From Acetobacteraceae bacterium (GTDB lineage: Bacteria; Pseudomonadota; Alphaproteobacteria; Acetobacterales; Acetobacteraceae): 11,651 nt of DNA. The notes beneath the pieces were generated by a model. The model was not told the DNA's origin and did no database searches. It saw only the letters and a list, made by a program, of their open reading frames with translations. Of the stretch, positions 1-8,027 are shown one piece after another. A program made the position numbers and the translations under genes. Each line of letters begins with the position of its first letter. Position 1 is the first letter of the stretch. Location: the NCBI GenBank assembly GCA_019689515.1, contig JADGHI010000075.1:1-11651 (forward strand). Direction: 5' to 3'.

Positions 1-2
1 AC

Positions 3-374
3 CGCCATCCGCGCGAGGTCTCGGCCGACGCCGGGTTCTGCACCGAGGCCAACCTCGCCGCCGTGCAGGAGCGCCGGATCGCCGCCTATGTGCCGCCCGG
101 CCGCGCCCGCCACGGCGAGGCCAGCGCCGCTGGGCGCCGCCGCCTGACATCCAAGCCGCTCGCCATGGCGATGGCGGACAGGCTGCGCCGCGCCGGGCAC
201 CGCAGCCGTCACCGGCTCCGCAAACAAACCGTCGAGCCGGTGTTCGGCCAAATCAAGCACGCCGGGGGCTTCCGGCAGTTCCTGCCGCGCGGCCTCGACA
301 GGGTCCGGGGCGAGTGGGCGCTGCTCTGCACCGCCCACAACCTCCTCAAGCTCGACAGAGCCGCCGCAGCCTGA
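3..374 (+). CDS. IS1182-family transposase, C-terminal part (5' end outside window)
   Basis: The reading frame is open from the first bases of the window to a TGA at 372-374, giving about 123 residues with no start codon needed, so the gene begins to the left of the window. The fragment reads EVSADAGFCTEANLAAV, then AYVPPGRARHG, then RKQTVEPVFGQIK, GFRQFLPRGL and GEWALLCTAHNLLKL. This is the usual end of IS1182-type DDE transposases. By family knowledge, the glutamate of VEPVFGQIK is the probable third acidic catalytic residue and the preceding ADAGF segment belongs to the RNase H-like core. The stretch between the GRARHG and RLRRAGHRSRHRLRK segments is short, so a small internal deletion is possible. 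Whether the whole element is intact cannot be judged here. The family call is firm; activity is unknown. Confidence 0.88.
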   Translation, partial: RHPREVSADAGFCTEANLAAVQERRIAAYVPPGRARHGEASAAGRRRLTSKPLAMAMADRLRRAGHRSRHRLRKQTVEPVFGQIKHAGGFRQFLPRGLDRVRGEWALLCTAHNLLKLDRAAAA

Positions 375-460
375 ACCAACACGCCTGCAACGCGCGTCCG
401 CGTCCCGCCGCCGACGTTGATCACCGGCACCAAGCGGCGTTACCGGGACACGCTCCTAGG
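375..460. mobile_element. Probable right end of the IS1182-type element
   Basis: These bases follow the transposase stop and precede the stop codon of the channel gene. The stretch TTACCGGGACACGCTCCTAG (about 440-459) resembles the ACTCGG-ACAGGCTCCTAG-type termini I associate with IS1182-like elements of alphaproteobacteria. The left terminal repeat is outside the window, so the exact boundary and target duplication cannot be confirmed. If right, the element ends about five bases from the channel gene's stop codon at 465-467. Confidence 0.4.
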
Positions 461-464
461 CGAT

Positions 465-1895
465 CTAAAGCCTCGGCATGAGCCCCGTGACGCCGCTCGC
501 CTGCTCGAGCATCGCCAGCGCCAGGAGTGCGCTGTAGCGCGCCTGGTTGGCCGCGGTCCGCGTCGCGTTCAGTGTCCGAAGCGCGTCCAGCACATCCAGC
601 AGCGACCGCCCGCCGGCCAGGTAGGCGCGCTCCGCGATGGCGTAGGCCTCCTCGGCGCGGCGCAGCGCCCCGCTGTCGTAGAGCGCGCGCAGCGCGCGGG
701 CCTGCTCCCAGGCCGCCCAGGCGGCGGCGACGTCGGCGCGGGCGGAGAGCAGCGCCGCGCGCGCCTGCGCCTCGGCCTGAGCCTGCTGCGCGGCGGCGAT
801 GCCGATGTTCCCCTCGACGATGCGCCCGGTGAAGATCGGGATCGAGATCGTGAAGCCCGCTGCGTCGAGATGCGCCGCCCGCTCGCCGCCGCCGGGCACC
901 TCCTGGTCGGCGCGGGCACGGCTGGCGCTGAGCCCCAAGGTGACGTCGCGCGATCGCCCCGCCTCCGCAAGCGCGCGATTCGCCGCCGCCGCGGCGGCGG
1001 CGCGCGCGGCGGCGACCACGTCGGGCCGGTGCTCGGCCGCCTCGACGAGCTGCTCGCGCGTCACGCCGGGCACGGCGTTCGCGTCGAGCCGGCCGCGCGG
1101 CGCGATGGCGGTCGGCGTCAGCGTGCCGGTGCGCGGCCGTACGGCGGCGCGGGTCGGCGTCTCGCCTGTGCCCGCGGCCGCGTCCTCGGCGAGCAGCGCC
1201 GCGAGCGCGGCGACCGCCGCGGCGTAGTTCTGCGCCGCGGTCGCCGCATCCGCCTCGAAGGCGGGGCGGCTGGCCTGGAAGCGGACCACGTCGCCCTCCG
1301 GGATCTGACCCTCCCGCGCCTGGCGACGCAGCAGCGCCTCGGTGCGGTCGAGCGCAGCGCGGTTGGCGAGCGCGACGTCCAGGTTGGCGCGCGCGAGCAG
1401 CGCGCCGAGGAAGGCCTGACGGAGCTGGAACACCTGACCGCGCAGCGCCTCCAGCACCTGCGCCTCGGCCACGCCGATCTGCTCATCGGCGAGCCGCGTC
1501 CGCAGTTCGCGCTTGCCGCCCCGCTCGATGACGATGGAGAGGCCGAGGCTCAGGTTGTTGTTGGGCCCAAGGATGCGCGGCCCGTACCGCCCGCTCTCCC
1601 ACACTTGGCCGAAGGTGTTGCCGATCGCCGCCTGGGGCGGCGGCGGGCTGGAGGCGACCAGGCGCTGCGCCCGCGCGACATCCACCCCGCGGCGCGCGGC
1701 GACGAGGGCGAGGTTGCGCTCGACGAGCAGCCGCTCCGCCTCCTCGAGCGTCAGGCTGCGCGGATTGCCGGGCAACGCCACCGTCTGTTGCGCGCCGGCC
1801 GGAGGAACGGTCGCGCCGAACAGGAGCAGGAACGCGGCAGCGGCGAGCACCACACGCGTCCTCGCCGCGGCGCGCAAGAGTGCCTTGTCCCTCAT
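465..1895 (-). CDS. TolC-family outer membrane channel of heavy-metal RND efflux (CzcC-type)
   Basis: The product has 476 residues, normal for the outer membrane factor family. A signal peptide is visible at about residues 1-35 (positive MRDKALLRAAARTR, hydrophobic LAAAAFLLLFG, likely cleavage after AGA before QQ). There is no lipobox cysteine, so it is probably not a lipoprotein. Two OEP repeats follow at about 48-235 and 280-470, rich in alanine and charged heptads typical of the periplasmic alpha-barrel. LSLGLSIVIERGGKRELR and FTISIPIFTGRIVEGN are the beta-strand and turn motifs of CzcC-like channels. It would form the trimeric exit duct for the pump and adaptor encoded just upstream. The ATG overlaps the pump's TGA (ATGA), with GGAG seven bases before it, so the two are translationally coupled. 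The gene ends next to the IS1182 remnant, leaving no room for a native terminator. The role is confident; the ion is not determined. Confidence 0.9.
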   Translation of the reverse strand: MRDKALLRAAARTRVVLAAAAFLLLFGATVPPAGAQQTVALPGNPRSLTLEEAERLLVERNLALVAARRGVDVARAQRLVASSPPPPQAAIGNTFGQVWESGRYGPRILGPNNNLSLGLSIVIERGGKRELRTRLADEQIGVAEAQVLEALRGQVFQLRQAFLGALLARANLDVALANRAALDRTEALLRRQAREGQIPEGDVVRFQASRPAFEADAATAAQNYAAAVAALAALLAEDAAAGTGETPTRAAVRPRTGTLTPTAIAPRGRLDANAVPGVTREQLVEAAEHRPDVVAAARAAAAAAANRALAEAGRSRDVTLGLSASRARADQEVPGGGERAAHLDAAGFTISIPIFTGRIVEGNIGIAAAQQAQAEAQARAALLSARADVAAAWAAWEQARALRALYDSGALRRAEEAYAIAERAYLAGGRSLLDVLDALRTLNATRTAANQARYSALLALAMLEQASGVTGLMPRL

Positions 1896-4800
1896 GCCGG
1901 CACTCCACGTCCTTCTGCGGCCTTGCCGGCCTCTTCCGCCTCCGCCGCACGCGGGCGCGAGAGCAGATCAACCAGCGCCGGCAGCACCACGAGGATGAAC
2001 ACCGGCACCAGCCCGATGCCGCCGACCACGACGATGGCAAGGGGCTTCTGCACATCGGCGCCGATGCCGCTCGCCATCGCCATCGGCAGCAGGCCGCAGA
2101 AGGAGGCGAAGCAGGTCATCATCACCGGGCGCAGCCGGTCCATGCCCGCACGCTGCAGCGCCCCGGCCCAGCCGAGGCCCTCCTGCTCGCGGAGCTGGGC
2201 GAAGTAGGAGAGGAAGATGATCGCCTCCATCACCGTGATGCCGAACAGGGCCAGGAAACCGATCGCCGCCGGCACGCTGAAATGCAGCTCCGCCACCCAG
2301 AGCGCGAAGATGCCGCCGACCAGCGAGAGAGGCAGCAGCCCCAGCACGATCAGCGTCTCGCGCAGCCGGCCGAAGGAGATCCAGAGCAGCACGGCGATTA
2401 GCCCGAGCGCCACCGGCACGATGCGCGAGAGCCGCCCGATCGCGTCCTGGAGGTTGCGGAACTCGCCCACCCATTCGAGGCGGTAGCCGGGCGGCAGCGC
2501 GACGTTCGCCGCCACGCGCTGCTGCGCCTCGCTCACGGCGCCGGCCGGATCACGGCCGCGGACGGAGAAGCGCACCGGGATGTAGCGGGAGGCCTCCTCG
2601 CGGTAGATGTAGGAGGGGCCGGTGACGAGCCGCACCTCGGCCACGTCGCGCAGCGTCGCGCCGTCCGGGCCGCCGACCGGCATGCGCTCGATGGCCTCGA
2701 TGCTGTCGCGGTAGTCGGCGGCGAGGCGCACGATGATGGGGAAGTTCCGGTCCGAGCCGAGCTCGTAGAGCCGCCCCGCCTCCTGCCCGCCGACCGCGGC
2801 GGCGATCTGCGTGGTGACGTCGGAGACGCTGAGGCCGTAGCGCGCGGCGCGGGCGCGGTCCACCCGGATGGCGAGCGTCGGCTGGCCGAGGCTCCGCAGC
2901 ACGGCGAGGTCCTCCACCCCGCGCACCTGCGCGACCTCGCGGCGGACCTGCTCGGCGATGCGGGTCAGCACGCCGAGGTCGGGGCCGATCACCTTGATCG
3001 CGTTCGCGCCCTTCACGCCGGAGGCCGCCTCCTGCACGTTGTCCGAGATCGTCTGGGAGAAGCTGAACTCCACGCCCAGGAACTCGCGCCTGAGCCGCCG
3101 CTGGATGGCGCTCACCAGCCCGTCCCGGTCGCGCGCCGTACGCCACTCGGACTGGGGGATGAGCGGGACGAAGAACTCGGCGTTGAAGAAACCAGCGCTA
3201 TCGGTGCCGTCGTCCGGGCGGCCGTGCTGGCTGGTGACGGTGATCACCTCCGGGAACTCCATCAACACACGCCGGATGCGGTTGACCACCGGATTGCTCT
3301 CCTCGAGGGAGATGGTGGCCGGCATGGTGGCGCGCAGCCAGATGCTGCCTTCCTCCAGCGTGGGCAGGAACTCGGCGCCGAGACGGGTGAAGACGCCGCC
3401 GGCACTGACCAGGAGCATGGCGGCGACAACGAGGGTGAGCCCGCGGTGGCGCATGCCGACGCCGTAGGCGCGGGTGTAGCCGAAGCGGAGCGCTCGTACG
3501 AGGAAGGTGTCGCGCTCCTCGGTGTCCTCGCGGAACAGCGTCGCGGCGAGGGCGGGCGTGACGGTGAAGGTGGCGATCAGCGCGCCGACGATGGCGTAGG
3601 CGTAGGTCTTCGACATCGGACCGAAGATCCGCCCCTCAATGCCGCCGAGGGTGAAGAGCGGGATGAAGGCGGCGATGATGATCAGCGCCGAGAAGAAGAT
3701 CGCCTTGTCCACCTCGCTCGCCGCACGCAGCACGATCCGCGCCACGCCGCCCGGCCCCTCGCCGACATGCGCGTGCGGGTAGTGCTCGGCGCGGTGGCGG
3801 TGTAGGTGGAGGTGGCGGAAGACGTTCTCCACCATGATGACGGTGGCGTCCACCAGCAGGCCGAAGTCGAGCGCCCCGAGCGAGAGCAGGTTGGCGCTCT
3901 CGCCGCGCGCCAGCATCATCAGGATGGCGAAGAAGAAGGCGAAGGGAATGGTCGCCGCGATCACCAGCGCGCCGCGCAGGTCGCCCAGGAACAGATACTG
4001 GATGACGAGGATCAGCGTCACGCCCTCGATGATGTTGTGCACCACGGTGCGGGTCGTGACCTTGACCAGGTCCTCGCGGTCGTAGAGCGGCACCACGCGC
4101 ACGCCGGGCGGCAGCACGCCGCCGGCGTTGATCCGCTCCACCTCGCGCTGCACGCCGTGAATGGTGGGGAGCGTCTGCTCGCCGCGGCGCATCAGCACCA
4201 CGCCGAGCACCACGTCGTCGTCCTCCTCGTGGCCGGCGATGCCGAGGCGCGGCAGATTGCCCACCTCGACCCGCGCCACGTCGGAGACGAGCACCGGCGC
4301 GCCGTCGCGCGAGCCGATCACCGTGTTGCGGATGTCGTCGAGGTCGCGGATCAGGCCGATGCCCTGCACCACCACCGACTGCGGCCCGAGGTTCAGCGTC
4401 CCCGCGCCGACGTTGGTGCTCGCGTTGCGCACCGCCTCCACCACGCGCGCGAGCGGCAGGCCGTAGGCGGCGAGTCGCTGGAGGTCCACCTGCACCGTGT
4501 AGGCCTTGGTCGTGCCGCCGAAGGTGGTGACGTCGATCACCCCGGGCACGCGCTTGAACCGCCGGTCCAGCACCCAGTCGTTGAGCGTCTTGAGGTCGGT
4601 CAGCGAGTAGCCCGGCGGGCCGACCAGGCGGTAGCGCATGATCTCGCCGATCGGCGAGGAGGGCGAGATGCCGGGCTGCACCCCCTCGGGCAGGCCGGAG
4701 ATCTGGCCGAGCCGGTTCAGCACCTGCTGCAGCGCCTGGTCGTAGGTATAGGCGAAGGTGAACTGGATCCGCACGTCCGAAAGGCCGAACAGGCTGGTGG

Positions 4801-5047
4801 AGCGCACGGTCGTCACGTTCGGCAGGCCCGCCATCGCCACCTCGATCGGGATGGTGATGTAGCGCTCGATCTCCTCGGCGCTCTGCCCCGGGTTCTGGGT
4901 GATCACGACGACGGTGGGCGGCACCGGATCCGGATAGGCCTCGATGTTGAGCTGGCGGAAGCCGAGGAAGCCGGCGAGGAGGAACAGGCCGAACAGCAGC
5001 AGCACGAGCGGCCGGCGCGTCAGGGCGAGGGCGACGATGTGGCGCAT
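1892..5047 (-). CDS. Heavy-metal efflux RND transporter (CzcA/CusA family)
   Basis: This is an inner-membrane proton antiporter of 1051 residues, full length for the HME-RND family. Twelve membrane helices can be traced: about 8-30, then six around 335-553, and five around 876-1027, with two large periplasmic regions between. Helix 4 reads LDFGLLVDATVIMVEN. Its D394, D400 and E407 have the same spacing as the CzcA proton-relay triad (D402, D408, E415). An alanine replaces the glycine usual after the second aspartate. Other family blocks are YPDPVPPTV (38-46), VPLYDREDLV (319-328), GAEFLPTLEEGS (557-568) and GFFNAEFFVPL (619-629). The copper-binding methionines expected in the CusA cleft are not evident, which argues weakly for divalent ions (Zn, Cd, Co, Ni). 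A histidine-rich loop (411-427) follows helix 4. The gene lies 87 bases after the adaptor and overlaps the channel gene. No strong ribosome site is seen; the start is chosen from the canonical N-terminus. Substrate is uncertain. Confidence 0.93.
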   Translation of the reverse strand: MRHIVALALTRRPLVLLLFGLFLLAGFLGFRQLNIEAYPDPVPPTVVVITQNPGQSAEEIERYITIPIEVAMAGLPNVTTVRSTSLFGLSDVRIQFTFAYTYDQALQQVLNRLGQISGLPEGVQPGISPSSPIGEIMRYRLVGPPGYSLTDLKTLNDWVLDRRFKRVPGVIDVTTFGGTTKAYTVQVDLQRLAAYGLPLARVVEAVRNASTNVGAGTLNLGPQSVVVQGIGLIRDLDDIRNTVIGSRDGAPVLVSDVARVEVGNLPRLGIAGHEEDDDVVLGVVLMRRGEQTLPTIHGVQREVERINAGGVLPPGVRVVPLYDREDLVKVTTRTVVHNIIEGVTLILVIQYLFLGDLRGALVIAATIPFAFFFAILMMLARGESANLLSLGALDFGLLVDATVIMVENVFRHLHLHRHRAEHYPHAHVGEGPGGVARIVLRAASEVDKAIFFSALIIIAAFIPLFTLGGIEGRIFGPMSKTYAYAIVGALIATFTVTPALAATLFREDTEERDTFLVRALRFGYTRAYGVGMRHRGLTLVVAAMLLVSAGGVFTRLGAEFLPTLEEGSIWLRATMPATISLEESNPVVNRIRRVLMEFPEVITVTSQHGRPDDGTDSAGFFNAEFFVPLIPQSEWRTARDRDGLVSAIQRRLRREFLGVEFSFSQTISDNVQEAASGVKGANAIKVIGPDLGVLTRIAEQVRREVAQVRGVEDLAVLRSLGQPTLAIRVDRARAARYGLSVSDVTTQIAAAVGGQEAGRLYELGSDRNFPIIVRLAADYRDSIEAIERMPVGGPDGATLRDVAEVRLVTGPSYIYREEASRYIPVRFSVRGRDPAGAVSEAQQRVAANVALPPGYRLEWVGEFRNLQDAIGRLSRIVPVALGLIAVLLWISFGRLRETLIVLGLLPLSLVGGIFALWVAELHFSVPAAIGFLALFGITVMEAIIFLSYFAQLREQEGLGWAGALQRAGMDRLRPVMMTCFASFCGLLPMAMASGIGADVQKPLAIVVVGGIGLVPVFILVVLPALVDLLSRPRAAEAEEAGKAAEGRGVPA

Positions 5048-5134
5048 GGCGGATGGGATCGTCCGGACGGAGTGGGTCGGCGCCGGAGCGTGGCGGTGCG
5101 GGCCCGGCAGGGCGGGTCGGGACGCGCCGCCGCC

Positions 5135-6478
5135 TCAGTCCGCCATCGCGGCGCGGTCGATGAACAGGGCGCCGCCGGTCACGATCCGCTCCCCCGCCTC
5201 GAGGCCCTCCGTCACCTCCCACAGGGAGCCGGAGCGACGGCCGAGCGTGACGCGCCGGTAGGCGAAGCTCTCGCCGTCGGGCAGCGCGACCCAGACGCCG
5301 GTCTCGGCACCGCGATGGATCACCGCGCCGGCGGGCACGGCGGGGCTCGCGCTCGCCTCGCCGAGGACGATGCGGAAGCTCGCGAACATCTCGAGCTTCA
5401 ACAGCCCCTCCGGATCCTGCACCTCCGCCCGCACGGCGAGGCGCCGCGTGGCCGGGTCGATCGCCGCGCCGACCGAGGTGATGCGCGCAGCGAAGCGGCG
5501 TCCCGGCAGCGCGCCGACCGTCACCTCCACCTCCTGGCCGACCCGCACCAGCGGCGCATCGAGCTCGCGCACGGCGGCGACGAGCCACTTCGTCGAGAGA
5601 TCGGCGATGGTGTAGGCTGGATCGCCGGCGCCGGCGGTGAGCCATTGGCCCGGCCCGATGCGGCGCTGCACCACTGTGCCGCCGATCGGCGCCGGGATCG
5701 CCACCACCGCATCCACCCGGCGCGTGGCCTCGACCGCCGCGATCTGCTCGGGCGTGCGGCCGAGCACGCGCATGCGGTCGCGCGCGGCGTCGAGCGCCGT
5801 TTCCGCCACGCGTAGGTCGGCGGCGGCGTTGGCGGCGTCGGCCTGGGCCTGCTCCCAGTCGCGCCGGGCAGCCGCGCGGGCCTGGAAGAGCTCGCGCTGG
5901 CGCTGCTCGTTGCGCTGGGCGAGGTCGAGGGTGGTGCGGGCCTTGGCGACCGCGTCCACCGCGCTGAGCAGATCGTTGGCCGCCTGCACCAGATCGGTCG
6001 TCTCGATCTCGAACAGCGGCGCGCCGGGCGCGACCGTCTCGCCGATCCGGGCAATGACGCGCACGACACGGCCTGTGTAGGGAGAGAAGACGGGGGTGGA
6101 GCGATCCTCGTTGTATGCGATGCGCCCCTCGGCGATGCGCTCGGCGCGGAATTCCTGCAACGCCACCGGCTCGATGCGCAGGCTGCGGATCTCCGCCTCG
6201 CTCAGGCGGAACGCGCCGCCGGCGAGGGGCCACGCGGGCGCGGCAGCGGCGAAGGAGGCCCCCGGTCGCATCCTGGAGTCGCGCGCGCCGAGCAGGGTCA
6301 GCCCCGCTATCGCGCCCCCCAACAGGACCAGCGCGACGGCGGCCAGCCGCCACCGGGACTTGAGGCGGCGCCGCGACCGACTCGGCTCCGCCCTCGGCGG
6401 AGAAACCCCCTGCTCGGCCGCTGGGGTGGAGGCGGCGGCCTCGGCGGGTACAGGGGCAGAAGACTCCATCAACGTCAT
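5135..6478 (-). CDS. Efflux RND periplasmic adaptor subunit (CzcB-type membrane fusion protein)
   Basis: The product has 447 residues from the ATG at 6476-6478 (MTLMESSAPV). A GTG seven codons upstream (to 6499) and an ATG three codons downstream are alternatives; none has a clear ribosome site. The order is: a Pro/Ala/Arg-rich cytoplasmic N-terminus (about 1-43), one membrane anchor (WRLAAVALVLLGGAIAGLTLL, about 43-64), and a barrel-sandwich half ending in YTGRVVRVIARIGETVAPG. Next come a coiled-coil hairpin (about 163-258, with Gln/Arg/Ala heptads), the second lipoyl half (PIGGTVVQRRIGPGQWL), a beta-barrel (KWLVAAVRELDAPLVRVGQEV) and a C-terminal membrane-proximal domain ending GALFIDRAAMAD. 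The anchor is a helix, not a lipobox. It links pump to channel. No His-rich or extra metal-binding domain is seen. It is the first gene of the efflux operon, downstream of the tandem 11-bp repeats. Confidence 0.9.
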   Translation of the reverse strand: MTLMESSAPVPAEAAASTPAAEQGVSPPRAEPSRSRRRLKSRWRLAAVALVLLGGAIAGLTLLGARDSRMRPGASFAAAAPAWPLAGGAFRLSEAEIRSLRIEPVALQEFRAERIAEGRIAYNEDRSTPVFSPYTGRVVRVIARIGETVAPGAPLFEIETTDLVQAANDLLSAVDAVAKARTTLDLAQRNEQRQRELFQARAAARRDWEQAQADAANAAADLRVAETALDAARDRMRVLGRTPEQIAAVEATRRVDAVVAIPAPIGGTVVQRRIGPGQWLTAGAGDPAYTIADLSTKWLVAAVRELDAPLVRVGQEVEVTVGALPGRRFAARITSVGAAIDPATRRLAVRAEVQDPEGLLKLEMFASFRIVLGEASASPAVPAGAVIHRGAETGVWVALPDGESFAYRRVTLGRRSGSLWEVTEGLEAGERIVTGGALFIDRAAMAD

Positions 6479-6555
6479 AACGGCATCCGATCCGGGCACG
6501 CGATGACCGGCGCGACCGTCGTCGAGAAGGCGGCCGCAGCCGGTTGCCGGTGTCG

Positions 6556-6587
6556 CTATTTCACGGGGCCGTTTGCGCCATCCTGCC
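6556..6587 (-). promoter_or_regulatory. Candidate promoter core for the efflux operon
   Basis: Read on the minus strand, an AAATAG hexamer (6561-6556) preceded by TG is the only AT-rich -10-like element between the tandem repeats and the adaptor start. It lies about 25 bases past the last repeat, so the repeats would cover the -35 zone. That is the geometry of promoters activated by OmpR-type regulators, where a good -35 box is not needed. This is inference from position only. Confidence 0.35.
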
Positions 6588-6620
6588 TTACACCGCGCTT
6601 ACACCGCGCTGACACTGCGC
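6588..6620 (-). promoter_or_regulatory. Three tandem 11-bp direct repeats, probable response-regulator operator
   Basis: On the plus strand the units are TTACACCGCGC, TTACACCGCGC and TGACACTGCGC, back to back with an exact 11-base period (on the minus strand GCGCAGTGTCA followed by two GCGCGGTGTAA). OmpR/PhoB-family regulators bind head-to-tail direct repeats one helical turn apart. The array lies in the kinase-adaptor gap, upstream of the adaptor and just before a -10-like hexamer. The natural ligand is the response regulator at 8340-9014. A partial third unit is common in such arrays. Repeat structure is certain; function is inferred. Confidence 0.65.
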
Positions 6621-6622
6621 CT

Positions 6623-6632
6623 CCCGCGCGGG
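6623..6632. repeat. Perfect 10-bp palindrome after the kinase gene
   Basis: CCCGCGCGGG is self-complementary and lies between the kinase stop codon (6647) and the 11-bp repeats. It has no loop and no T run, so it is a poor terminator. It may be a further protein-binding site or chance in GC-rich DNA. Confidence 0.25.
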
Positions 6633-6646
6633 TTAAGATTCGTCCA

Positions 6647-8014
6647 TCAGGCGGCGGCGCCAGCCGCGGGCAGTGTCAGGGCGAAGACCGCCCCGCCGCC
6701 CTCATTGTCGCGGATCGTCACCGACCCGCCATGCAAGGCGGCGATCTCGGAGACCAGCGAGAGGCCAATGCCGGTGCCGCGCCGTGTTCCGCGATCGGCC
6801 CGCCAGAACCGCTCGAACACCAGGGCGCGCTGCGCCTCCGGCACGCCAGGGCCGCGATCGGCCACCTCGACGGTGGCGGGCGGCCGCAGGCGCAGCTCGA
6901 CGACCGTTCCCGCTGGCGTGTGAGCGAGCGCGTTCTCAAGCAGGTTGCGCACGGCGCGGCCCAGCGCGTCCGGGTCGCCGCGCACCCAGACCGGGCCCGG
7001 CTCGCCCAGCAGCGCGATCGAGCGGCCGGTCGCGGCCGCGGTCGGCGCGAGCGCCCGCGCCGTGGCGGCGCAGACCTCGGCGAGATCGGTCAGCCGGTCC
7101 GGCGCGCGCGGCGGGGCCTCAGCCGCCTCCAGGAGCTGATTCACGAGCCGCGTCAGCCCGTCGAGGTCGCGCCGCAGCCGCTCCGCGGTCGCCCGGTCCT
7201 CCAGCAGATCGACCTCGGTGGTCAGGATCGCGAGCGGGGTGCGCAGCTCGTGCGCCACGTCCTGGCTGAAGCGGCGCTGCCGCGCGAAGGCCTCGTCCAG
7301 ACGGTCGAGCGCGGCGTTCACCGCGCGGATCAGCGGCAGCACCTCGGTCGGCATGCCCTCCTCGCCGATCCGTCGCGCCTTGCCGGGGCGTATCGCGGCG
7401 GCCTCCGCGGCGGCGCGGCGCAGCGGGCGCAGCAGCAACAGAGCGAGGCCGAGATTGGCGCCGAACAGCAGCACCGCGCCCGCCGTGAGCAGCGCGACCA
7501 GCGGCAGGAAGGCGGCGCGCGGCACATCGTCCAGCACCGCGAAGATGTTCGTCATGTCCTGCGCGACCTGGAGCACCAGCGGGCCGTCGGGCGTCTGCAC
7601 CGTGCGCGACAGGCCCCAGAGGTGCATGCCCGCGCCGTCCTCCACCTGGAAGCTCGCCTCCGCCCGGCTCAGCAGATCCCTCTGCGGCAGGCCGGGCAGC
7701 GCGCCCGCTGAGGCAGCGCGCACCTCGCCCGCGGGGTCGAGCACCACGTAGCGGAAGCTGCTGCGGACGCCGGCGACGTGCGCCGCCGAGCCGGGCTGGG
7801 GCGAGGGGAAGCCGGGAAGGGCGCGGATGCCCTCGGCCCGGAGCCGGTCGCTGAGCGGCTCGGCCATGGCGCGCAGCACAAGGTCATGGACCGAGAGCAC
7901 GGCCTCGTTCAACTGCCGGTCCAGACTCCAGGCGCCGAGCAGGATCGCCGCCGCGGCGATCACCGCGAAGGCGAGCGAGAGCCGTCCGAGGAGGGACCGA
8001 GGAGAGAGCCGCAT
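6647..8014 (-). CDS. Two-component sensor histidine kinase, probably metal- or envelope-sensing
   Basis: The product has 455 residues from the ATG at 8012-8014 (MRLSPRSLLG), which has AGG eight bases upstream and puts the first membrane helix in the usual place. An ATG twelve codons earlier (8050) is possible. Helix 1 is about residues 13-30, a periplasmic sensor region about 31-167, helix 2 about 168-195, and a short HAMP-like linker follows. The HisKA domain has the H-box RRFSQDVAHELRTPLAIL with the phospho-acceptor H255. The HATPase domain has the N-box (LLENALAHTP, N361), G1 (VADRGPG, D386), the F-box (FERFWRAD) and G2 (GTGIGL, 413-418). All catalytic motifs are intact. The domain layout is that of QseC/PmrB/CzcS-type kinases that pair with OmpR-type regulators. 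The sensor region has few histidines and no cysteine, so the ligand cannot be read from sequence. It lies upstream of the efflux genes on the same strand and diverges from its regulator. Confidence 0.92.
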   Translation of the reverse strand: MRLSPRSLLGRLSLAFAVIAAAAILLGAWSLDRQLNEAVLSVHDLVLRAMAEPLSDRLRAEGIRALPGFPSPQPGSAAHVAGVRSSFRYVVLDPAGEVRAASAGALPGLPQRDLLSRAEASFQVEDGAGMHLWGLSRTVQTPDGPLVLQVAQDMTNIFAVLDDVPRAAFLPLVALLTAGAVLLFGANLGLALLLLRPLRRAAAEAAAIRPGKARRIGEEGMPTEVLPLIRAVNAALDRLDEAFARQRRFSQDVAHELRTPLAILTTEVDLLEDRATAERLRRDLDGLTRLVNQLLEAAEAPPRAPDRLTDLAEVCAATARALAPTAAATGRSIALLGEPGPVWVRGDPDALGRAVRNLLENALAHTPAGTVVELRLRPPATVEVADRGPGVPEAQRALVFERFWRADRGTRRGTGIGLSLVSEIAALHGGSVTIRDNEGGGAVFALTLPAAGAAA

Positions 8015-8027
8015 GGTCGGACCTGAA

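Noticed and set aside
417..2207. Plus-strand frame of 596 codons opposite the channel and pump genes
   Set aside because: It is antisense to well-recognised efflux proteins, has low-complexity Arg/Ala/Gly composition and shows no domain; it is a GC-driven shadow.
3806..5815. Plus-strand frame of 669 codons opposite pump and adaptor genes
   Set aside because: The His/Asp/Arg-rich translation is what the antisense of GC-rich membrane-protein codons gives; no motif, and the sense genes are certain.
3636..6353. Minus-strand frame of 905 codons in another phase of the pump and adaptor
   Set aside because: Out of phase with two full-length family members and extremely Arg/Ala/Pro-rich; not a gene.
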